Part shown: in pieces, positions 1 to 5,473 of the stretch
How positions within the stretch are numbered: the stretch's first letter is position 1
Layout of the letters: each line of letters begins with the position of its first letter
Source of the DNA: Clostridia bacterium
GTDB lineage: Bacteria > Bacillota > Clostridia > Oscillospirales > CAG-272
Direction: 5' to 3'
Length of the DNA: 7,689 nt
NCBI GenBank assembly: GCA_017540285.1
Contig: JAFYBI010000442.1
Coordinates: forward strand, 1-7,689
The notes under the pieces: model-generated
What the model was told of the DNA's origin: nothing
Databases searched by the model: none
What the model saw: the letters and a program-made list of their open reading frames with translations, nothing else
Program-made: the position numbers and the translations under genes

Positions 1-26
1 CATACGGGCGGAAAACTGCACGAGAC

Positions 27-178
27 GTGTCATTCCGAGGAGCGGACCGCAAGGTCCGTGACGTGGGAATCCGTACCCCATCCCGGGACGAACAGCCATT
101 CTCCATGGCTTCTTCCCTCATACAGGGAATGCGGATTGCCGCGTCGCAGGTCGCTGGACCTGCTTCTCGCAATGACAC
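27..178. repeat. Palindromic multi-hairpin intergenic repeat (REP/MITE-like, non-coding)
   Basis: Two inverted arms, 27-73 and 132-178, match each other along their length: the outer ends read GTGTCATTCCGAGGAGC and, as reverse complement of the right end, GTGTCATTGCGAGAAGC; the inner ends read TGACGTGGGAATCCG and CGACGCGGCAATCCG. Each arm carries its own tip hairpin (43-48 with 53-58, and 146-152 with 157-163). These tips differ in sequence but keep their pairing, which suggests selection on structure. The centre holds two more small hairpins (94-99 with 105-110; 113-118 with 124-129). From memory, the core TGTCATTGCGAG...GGCAATCCG resembles a dispersed palindromic repeat common in bacterial genomes. 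No transposase is present, so any mobility would need help in trans. It lies beyond the terminator of the minus-strand kinase gene. Function unknown. Confidence 0.8.
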
Positions 179-240
179 ATGTTATATGGTGCGAAGCCAT
201 GCTCTTCGGCGCCGTCGCGCGCCTTATACAGAACAACGAA

Positions 241-285
241 GGGACTGCCGCACTCCTCCGTTTCAGGAGTAAATGCGACAGTCCC
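241..285 (-). terminator. Rho-independent terminator of the ROK kinase gene
   Basis: The outer stem pairs 241-251 with 275-285 and an inner stem pairs 252-257 (actcct) with 265-270 (aggagt) around a 7-nt loop, with a small bulge at 271-274. The one imperfect outer position is C/A on the plus strand but becomes a U-G wobble in minus-strand RNA, so the hairpin is more stable when read with the kinase. In minus-strand sense it is followed by the T-rich TTCGTTGTTCTG. It begins 21 nt after the kinase stop codon. The U-tract is interrupted, so efficiency is uncertain. Confidence 0.8.
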
Positions 286-306
286 CGTTGCTTTCAGCTT
301 GTCCGC

Positions 307-1269
307 TTATTTCGCCAGCACGGCCGCGCCGATGATGCCCGCGTCGTTGCCGAGCTTCGCGATCTTGATATCGGTCTGCGGCGTCCCTTCGCGGGAGTAC
401 GTCTCCTGCCAGACCTTCTCGAGGAGGGGCTTGGTGAGGTATTCGCCCTCGTTGCAGATGCCGCCGCCGATGGAGAGGACGTTCGGCTGGAAGATGTTGA
501 TGATGTTCGCCACGCCGACCGCGAGGTAGGAGATGTATTCGTCCACCACTTCCGCCGCCAGCTTGTCGCCCGCCTTCATCGCCGTGAACGCCGTGCGCGC
601 GGATACCTTGTCGAGGTCCCCGCCGATCATGTCTTCCATGGCGGTCTTCCGTCCGGCGGCGCGCGCTTCGCGGATGCGGTCCTTCGTGATGTTCACGAGA
701 CCCGTCGCCGAGCTGTATGCTTCCCAGCAGCCCTTCCGGCCGCAGGTGCAGGGACGTCCGCCCGTCTGGATGACCATGTGGCCCAGCTCCGCGCCTGCGA
801 AGTTGAAGCCGGAATAGACCTTGCCGTCGAGGACGATGCCGCCGCCGAGACCCGTTCCGAGGGTGATCATGACGGAGTACTTCGCGTCCTTCGCAACGCC
901 CGCCACCGCTTCCGCCTTGGCTGCCGCGTTCGCGTCGTTCTCGATGTGCACGGGCTTGCCGCCGAGCAGCTTCGAGAGCTTATCCGCCATGGGATAGCGC
1001 AGGAAGGGGATGTTGTTCGAGTATTCGACCACGCCGGTCTCGCTGTTCGCCGTGCCGGGGGTCGCGACGCCCGCGTATTCCACGTCGTCGAGGGTGAGGC
1101 CGCATTCGTCGAGGAGCTTGAGCGAGAGCGCCGCCATATCCTCGATGATCGGATCCGCCCCGCGCTCCGGTTTGGTGGGCACGGAGCCCTTCTTGATGAT
1201 TTCGAACTTTTCGTTCACAATGCCGATGGCGATGTTGGTTCCGCCGAGGTCAACGCCGATATAGACCAT
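307..1269 (-). CDS. glcK: ROK-family glucokinase
   Basis: This cytoplasmic sugar kinase of 320 residues transfers phosphate from ATP to glucose or a related hexose or amino sugar, giving the sugar 6-phosphate. Visible motifs are the N-terminal phosphate loop DLGGTN (7-12), ENDAN (110-114, with D112 the expected catalytic base), TLGTGLGGG (136-144), ELGH (161-164), and the ROK zinc site formed by H164 with the cysteines of PCTCGRKGC (C174, C176, C181). The length is normal for the family. There is no N-terminal helix-turn-helix, so it is a kinase and not a ROK/NagC-type repressor. The start at 1269 is chosen because it immediately precedes the first beta strand (VYIGVDLGG), has GGAAGGCAGGT upstream (1277-1287), and an alternative ATG at 1311 falls practically at the predicted transcription start. 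It is monocistronic and divergent from the transporter operon. Glucokinase is the best call; exact substrate (glucose, mannose, GlcNAc, allose) cannot be fixed from sequence. Confidence 0.93.
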   Translation of the reverse strand: MVYIGVDLGGTNIAIGIVNEKFEIIKKGSVPTKPERGADPIIEDMAALSLKLLDECGLTLDDVEYAGVATPGTANSETGVVEYSNNIPFLRYPMADKLSKLLGGKPVHIENDANAAAKAEAVAGVAKDAKYSVMITLGTGLGGGIVLDGKVYSGFNFAGAELGHMVIQTGGRPCTCGRKGCWEAYSSATGLVNITKDRIREARAAGRKTAMEDMIGGDLDKVSARTAFTAMKAGDKLAAEVVDEYISYLAVGVANIINIFQPNVLSIGGGICNEGEYLTKPLLEKVWQETYSREGTPQTDIKIAKLGNDAGIIGAAVLAK

Positions 1270-1321
1270 TTGATGTACCTGCCTTCCGTGAATAACAGCG
1301 GGGGTCCGCATGTTTGCCCTT

Positions 1322-1351
1322 ATTATATACGAAAGGGAGGCCTTTTGTCAA
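1322..1351 (-). promoter_or_regulatory. Sigma-A promoter of the glucokinase gene
   Basis: On the minus strand a perfect -35 TTGACA (1346-1351) and a perfect -10 TATAAT (1322-1327) are separated by 18 nt; an overlapping TATATA would give 16 nt. The expected start site is near 1314-1316, leaving about 45 nt of leader before the ATG at 1269. The two perfect hexamers suggest strong, largely constitutive transcription unless a repressor acts. Confidence 0.85.
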
Positions 1352-1987
1352 CAGAATCTTGGGGAAAAGTGACGGAAAATTGCATTCGCGTGAAAACGGC
1401 GCGCCGAGCGGGGGATCTTGCCGGCTTCCGCGGCGCCGCGGTCCGTCGGACGAAGGAGCCCCTTTATATAAAAATGAAGACAACGGGATCCGGGGCGGCG
1501 CCGGGGCGGAGATCGGGAGAATCGGAGCGGGGAAGGACGGAAAACTGTGATTCCCGCGGAAAAATGTGAAGATCGGTGCGAAAATCGGCCCGGAAACGGC
1601 GGAAAATGAAATTTGTGCAGAATGCTTAAGTGTAGAAAAAACGGACGAAAAATTGTGCTGGATGCACAAAACGTGAAGACCGCTTTCGCGGAGCCCTCAC
1701 CCGACCTTCAGAATGGTTACGCATGTAACGGTAAATATGAATTACAAATCCGAAAATTCAATCCCGCGCAAGGAATGGAAAGTTCCGAAAATGATCCTTA
1801 AGATTTATAAAAGATACGTTAAATATATCTCGCGAAGTCAGGTCCGATGACCTTCCCGCGTGCCCCGCGCCGTCGGATGCGATAAGGACGGAAAGGGTAT
1901 TTACTGAGAGGATGAAAACCGCGCGCGCCGGATCGGAAATCCCGGGCGGCAGGCGTGCGGAATCGACAGCGGAGGGCGTGTCCGCGC
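1352..1987. other. Long gene-free divergent intergenic region
   Basis: About 640 bases lie between the two divergent promoters and I see no credible gene. Short ORFs here lack a well-placed ribosome binding site and any recognisable protein. Base composition is uneven: a GC-rich palindromic part (CGGCGCGCCG at 1397-1406, CCGCGGCGCCGCGG at 1428-1441), a purine-rich part with several CGGAAAA runs (about 1500-1650), then an AT-rich patch (about 1795-1830). Small inverted repeats include TTGTGC-N5-GCACAA (1653-1669), CCGCTTTCGCGG (1680-1691) and GTTAC-GCAT-GTAAC (1716-1729). These could be regulator sites or a decayed gene, but nothing decides between them. Confidence 0.6.
1653..1669. promoter_or_regulatory. 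Perfect inverted repeat TTGTGC-N5-GCACAA, possible regulator site
   Basis: The arms TTGTGC (1653-1658) and GCACAA (1664-1669) are exact reverse complements with a 5-nt centre. A related string, TTGTGC-N3-ATGC, occurs exactly 40 nt upstream (1613-1625), and TTGTGC-N4-ATGC falls inside the spacer of the operon promoter (1997-2010). Such size and symmetry suit a dimeric repressor of LacI or GntR type, but no regulator gene is in view and 6-bp arms can arise by chance. Confidence 0.3.
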
Positions 1988-2016
1988 TTGACTTTTTTGT
2001 GCGATTATGCTATGAT
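1988..2016 (+). promoter_or_regulatory. Sigma-A promoter of the transporter operon
   Basis: The -35 TTGACT (1988-1993) and -10 TATGAT (2011-2016) are separated by exactly 17 nt; each hexamer differs from consensus at one position. The spacer begins with a T-run. Transcription should start near 2022-2024, about 236 nt upstream of the first gene, which implies a long untranslated leader. I saw no better promoter closer to the gene. Confidence 0.8.
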
Positions 2017-2027
2017 ATGGACATATC
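2014..2027. promoter_or_regulatory. Operator candidate over the transcription start (GATATG-GA-CATATC)
   Basis: GATATG (2014-2019) and CATATC (2022-2027) are perfect inverted 6-bp arms around a 2-nt centre, and an overlapping palindrome ATGGA-CATA-TCCAT covers 2017-2030. The site overlaps the end of the -10 hexamer and the predicted start site, the classic place for a repressor. No regulator gene is present and the AT-rich arms partly derive from the -10 itself, so this is an inference from position and symmetry. Confidence 0.4.
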
Positions 2028-2030
2028 CAT

Positions 2031-2068
2031 GTCGGGAGGGGGCGGATTGTCCCCATCCGACGGCTTTT
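2031..2068 (+). promoter_or_regulatory. GC-rich stem-loop at the start of the leader, possible attenuator
   Basis: GTCGGG (2031-2036) pairs with TCCGAC (2056-2061), including one G-U pair, and GGGG (2038-2041) pairs with CCCC (2051-2054). A single A/A mismatch separates the two stems, and the loop is 9 nt. GGC and four T residues (2065-2068) follow. This looks like a weak intrinsic terminator about ten nucleotides into the transcript, or a stabilising 5' hairpin. The short T-run argues against strong termination. Confidence 0.4.
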
Positions 2069-2080
2069 CTCCGCTCCGCT

Positions 2081-2229
2081 CGTCCCGCCTGACGGGGGAT
2101 GCGCGGGTCGGTGAAGGCCAAACATCATGTTTTTCTGACAGACATGCTGCCCTGTAGGGGAGAAGCCATCCGTCAAGAGAGCATATCCCCCCGTATGGGG
2201 CAGGGCACAGCCCGTCGGTCAGCGGGACG
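2081..2229 (+). promoter_or_regulatory. Structured leader RNA upstream of the binding-protein gene, no recognised class
   Basis: A long-range helix closes the element: CGTCCCGCCTGAC (2081-2093) pairs with GTCAGCGGGACG (2218-2229), giving 12 base pairs with one bulged C. Inside lie a weak hairpin (about 2098-2125), CATGT/ACATG (2126-2130 with 2142-2146), and a perfect 7-bp stem TGCCCTG/CAGGGCA (2148-2154 with 2201-2207). That last stem contains GGGGA/TCCCC (2157-2161 with 2186-2190) or, alternatively, a CCCC-GTAT-GGGG tip (2189-2200). The shape is a multi-branch junction ending 16 nt before the AGGAGG site. GACGGG (2091-2096) can instead pair with CCCGTC (2211-2216), so a switch is conceivable. 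I do not recognise TPP, T-box, glmS or other familiar signatures. Riboswitch-like function is inference from hand folding. Confidence 0.45.
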
Positions 2230-2245
2230 TCGCCCACAAATTTGC

Positions 2246-2251
2246 AGGAGG
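2246..2251 (+). promoter_or_regulatory. Ribosome binding site deciding the solute-binding protein start
   Basis: A perfect AGGAGG lies 8 nt before the ATG at 2260. A TTG at 2242 in the same frame sits just upstream of this site and so cannot use it; translation starts at 2260. Confidence 0.9.
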
Positions 2252-2259
2252 AAGGTTCT

Positions 2260-5200
2260 ATGAGAAAAACCACAAGCAAACGGCTGACGTGCCTCGCACT
2301 GTCGCTTCTGATGTTTGCGTCGACACTTCCCGCCGCCGTTCTCGCAGCGGAGGAAGTGACTGACACCGAAGCGCCGCAGAAGACGACATTGCAGGAAATC
2401 AGCGAGACCCTGAATTCGTACTCCTACGCCAACTACCGCGAAGAACACGCGGACGCGGCGAGAGGAACGGGAACCGTGGAAATCAAGGCCGTCGATTATC
2501 TGGCGTCCGAGACCACCGCGGAAGTCTCCGTCGTGACGGATTACCAGGGAAAGAGCGGCAAGTCCCTCATGATCGACGATGACGGCAAGGTCACCTGGGA
2601 AATCAACGTCCCCGCGACCGGCTATTACGCCATCAAACTCGACTACTGCTCCGTGACCGAAAAGACGAACTCCATCGAGCGAAGCCTGTACATCAACGGC
2701 GTGCTTCCGTTCGCTGAGGTCCGCGACATGGTCATGAAGAAGATCTGGGTGAACACCTACACAGACGGACGCTTCGAGACCGACTCCAACGGCAACGAAC
2801 TCCGTCCCGTGTCGAATGTTCAGCACACCTGGCAGGAGTACACGTTCATTGACCCGAACAGCTACTTCGCCGATCCCTTCGAGTTCTACTTCGAGAAGGG
2901 CGTCAACACCATCTCCCTCGGCGCCGTCCGCGAAGACGTCGTGATCCAGACGATCACCCTCTTCCCGTACGAGGATCTGCCGACCTACGCGGAATACGTC
3001 TCCGGCAAGTCCGAAGCGGCCGCCGCCGAAAAGATCCACATCTCCGCCGAGACGCCTTCGAGAACGTCCGACTTCACCGTGTATCCGATTTATGACCGTA
3101 AATCCGCGATCTCGGAACCCCAGGACTCCTCGAAGATCATGCTGAATACCATCGGCTCCGAGAAGTGGCAGACCGCCGGCCAGTGGGTGGAATACGACTT
3201 CGACGTTCAGACCGCGGGTCTGTACGAGATCGTTTTCCGCTTCCGTCAGAACGAGCTGGCAGGTATGTACACCTCCCGCAAGGTCTACATCGACGGCAAG
3301 ATTCCCTTCGAGGAATCGAACTACCTGAAGTTCAACTATAACGCCAACTGGCAGGTCGAATCCGCCAACAACGGCGCCGACACTTTCCAGTATTACCTCG
3401 AGCCCGGCAAGCACTCGATCCGCGTTGAGTGCACGCTCGGCGAGATGGGCAACGTCGTGCGCGAGGTCTCCGCGATCATGACCTCGATCAACAACGACTA
3501 CCTGTCCCTCCTGAAGCTGACCGGCGCGAGCCCGGACTCCTACCGTGACTACGGCTTCGGCCGCGTCCTTCCGGAAGTCGTCACGGACCTCGTCGTGCAG
3601 TCCATCGCCCTGCAGGACGTCATGAACTACATCGAGAACATGGCGAACATCAAGTCCTCCAACTCCGCTACCCTCGAGCAGATCGCCAGACTGCTCCGCA
3701 AGATGGGTACCGACGAGGACGAGATCGCGAAGAACATGGGCCAGCTCAAGTCCCAGATCGGTACGCTCGGTTCCTGGATCAACAACGTCAAGAACCAGCC
3801 GCTCGAGATCGACTGGATCGACATCCAGCCGGCGAGCATGCCGAAGGCCCGCGCGGAAGCGAACTTCCTGCAGGCCTTCTGGTTCGAGCTGAGACAGTTC
3901 GGCGCGTCCTTCTTCACCGACTATAACTCCCTCGGCGCGACCACCGACGGCCAGAAGTCCGACCGCAAGGTCGAGGTCTGGATCACCGCGAACCGCGACC
4001 AGGCGCAGATCACCCGTAACCTCATGGACAACGACTTCGGTCCCACGACCGGCATCGACGCGTCCCTGAAGCTCGTCGCGGGCGGCACACTGCTGCCTTC
4101 CGTTCTCGCGGGCGTCGGACCGGACATCGCCCTCCCGGGCACCGGCGTCGACCCGATCCAGTACGCGATCCGTTCCGCCGTCGTCGCGGTCAACCCCGAG
4201 GCGTATTCGGAACCCGGCAAGGACCCGGTCACCGGACGTGACAACGAATACCTCGCCGGCGTCTTCACCGCCTTCCACGACGTAAAGACCCGCTTCACCG
4301 ACGCGGCGATGATCCCGCTGACGCTGTACGGCAAGGTCTACGGTCTCCCGGACCACCAGTCGTGGAACATGATGTTCTACCGCACCGACATCCTCTCCGA
4401 CCTCGGCCTGGAAGTCCCGAAGACGTGGGACGACCTCCTCGCCGCGATCCCGGTCCTCCAGTTCAACAACATGACCATCGGTCTCTCCCAGGACTACATG
4501 ATGTACATGTATCAGCTGGGCGGTCACCTCTGGGCGGACGACGGCATGAGAATCAACCTCGACGCGAACATCTCCCTCGAAGCCTTCGAGAAGATGTGCA
4601 ACATGTTCACCCAGTATTCGCTTCCGATCTCCTACGACTTCGCGAACCGCTTCAGAACGGGTGAAATGCCGATCTGCATCCAGAACTACACGGCGTACAA
4701 CAACATCATCATCTTCGCGACCGAGCTCGCAGGCCTCTGGGAATTCGGTCCGGTCCCCGGCACGATCCGCTCTGACGGCACCTTCTCCAACACCACCATG
4801 TCCGGTACCGACGCGGTCGTTATGATGGCCGGCGTCAAGGACATCGAGGCCGCGTGGGAATACATGTGCTGGTTCACCGACACCAAGTTCCAGGTCGACT
4901 ACTCCAACGAAATGGTCGCCATCCTCGGTCCCGCCGCGAAGAACGCCACCGCGAACCAGGAAGCCCTCGAAGAGCTCCCGTGGACGTCCCGCGAGTACAG
5001 CCAGCTGATGAAGCAGATGGATATCACCTCTGCGGTCACCCAGTACCCCGGCTCCTACATCCTCGCCCGTTATACGAGCTTCGCATTCCTGAACGCGTAC
5101 AACAACAACGCCGACCCGGTCGACTCCCTGCTCGAGTACATCAACACGATCAACAAGGAAATCAACCGCAAGAGAACAGAGTTCAACCTCGAAACCCTTG

Positions 5201-5436
5201 AAATCGGCCAGACCCTCGCCTCCAAGCGTCTCGGTCAGGCGGCAGACGCCATTGCGGATCTTGACGACGGCGCCAAGAGCTCCGCACCCGTCGCAGCCGC
5301 TTCCGAAGCCATCGGCAGCGGGAACATCGAAGAAATCCGCGCGGCAGCGGCCGGCCTCGGCAGCTATCCCGAAATCGCCGGTTATCTGACCGACGCCGCG
5401 GACGCCCTCGAATCCTACATCGAGTACGGACGCTGA
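2260..5436 (+). CDS. Secreted modular carbohydrate ABC transporter solute-binding protein
   Basis: The 1058-residue product captures a sugar or oligosaccharide outside the membrane for the permeases encoded next. Residues 1-30 form a signal peptide ending in AVLA-AEE. There is no lipobox: the only nearby cysteine, C11, follows RLT at the start of the hydrophobic core. Two beta-sandwich modules resembling CBM6/CBM35-type folds follow (about 72-237 and 257-410), sharing a GYY/GLYEI...(Y)ING/IDG...PF pattern. A helical stretch covers about 440-515. The binding-protein domain spans about 565-975, with typical patterns VEVWIT (571-576), YGLPDHQSWNMMFYRTDIL (694-712), TWDDLL (722-727) and YTAYNN-like ligand-lobe sequence (810-815). 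An alanine-rich helical tail ends the protein. Ordinary binding proteins have 400-550 residues, so this is about double. From memory, similar long forms occur in Paenibacillus and Clostridia. The ligand is unknown. It could dock on polymeric glycan as well as feed transport. Confidence 0.88.
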   Translation: MRKTTSKRLTCLALSLLMFASTLPAAVLAAEEVTDTEAPQKTTLQEISETLNSYSYANYREEHADAARGTGTVEIKAVDYLASETTAEVSVVTDYQGKSGKSLMIDDDGKVTWEINVPATGYYAIKLDYCSVTEKTNSIERSLYINGVLPFAEVRDMVMKKIWVNTYTDGRFETDSNGNELRPVSNVQHTWQEYTFIDPNSYFADPFEFYFEKGVNTISLGAVREDVVIQTITLFPYEDLPTYAEYVSGKSEAAAAEKIHISAETPSRTSDFTVYPIYDRKSAISEPQDSSKIMLNTIGSEKWQTAGQWVEYDFDVQTAGLYEIVFRFRQNELAGMYTSRKVYIDGKIPFEESNYLKFNYNANWQVESANNGADTFQYYLEPGKHSIRVECTLGEMGNVVREVSAIMTSINNDYLSLLKLTGASPDSYRDYGFGRVLPEVVTDLVVQSIALQDVMNYIENMANIKSSNSATLEQIARLLRKMGTDEDEIAKNMGQLKSQIGTLGSWINNVKNQPLEIDWIDIQPASMPKARAEANFLQAFWFELRQFGASFFTDYNSLGATTDGQKSDRKVEVWITANRDQAQITRNLMDNDFGPTTGIDASLKLVAGGTLLPSVLAGVGPDIALPGTGVDPIQYAIRSAVVAVNPEAYSEPGKDPVTGRDNEYLAGVFTAFHDVKTRFTDAAMIPLTLYGKVYGLPDHQSWNMMFYRTDILSDLGLEVPKTWDDLLAAIPVLQFNNMTIGLSQDYMMYMYQLGGHLWADDGMRINLDANISLEAFEKMCNMFTQYSLPISYDFANRFRTGEMPICIQNYTAYNNIIIFATELAGLWEFGPVPGTIRSDGTFSNTTMSGTDAVVMMAGVKDIEAAWEYMCWFTDTKFQVDYSNEMVAILGPAAKNATANQEALEELPWTSREYSQLMKQMDITSAVTQYPGSYILARYTSFAFLNAYNNNADPVDSLLEYINTINKEINRKRTEFNLETLEIGQTLASKRLGQAADAIADLDDGAKSSAPVAAASEAIGSGNIEEIRAAAAGLGSYPEIAGYLTDAADALESYIEYGR

Positions 5437-5473
5437 TCGATGTCCGCTACAGATAAATGAAAAGGAGAGAGAC

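Noticed and set aside
1391..1402. TGAAAACGGCGC as a catabolite-response (cre) site
   Set aside because: It matches only the left half of the cre consensus; the right half lacks the required symmetry.
58..1569. Plus-strand open frame of about 503 codons opposite the glucokinase gene
   Set aside because: It crosses the repeat element and the kinase terminator, has no family similarity and shows arginine/valine-rich shadow composition, while the minus-strand kinase has all ROK motifs.
1250..1669. Minus-strand ORF of 139 codons covering the glucokinase promoter
   Set aside because: It contains the kinase promoter and overlaps its start in another frame; no ribosome binding site or recognisable protein.
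1613..1801. Plus-strand ORF of 62 codons in the gene-free region
   Set aside because: No ribosome binding site, low-similarity composition and small inverted repeats inside; nothing supports translation.
1904..1909. CTGAGA resembling the TPP riboswitch core
   Set aside because: The second conserved half (ACCTGATCTGG-like) is absent and the string lies upstream of the operon promoter, outside the transcript.
1912..2157. Small plus-strand ORF in front of the operon
   Set aside because: It runs through the promoter and the start-site palindrome, and the purine run GAGAGG touches its ATG with no spacing, so translation is unlikely.
5437..5473. Possible terminator between binding-protein and first permease genes
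   Set aside because: The 37-nt gap has no stem-loop and no T-run, so differential termination is not supported.
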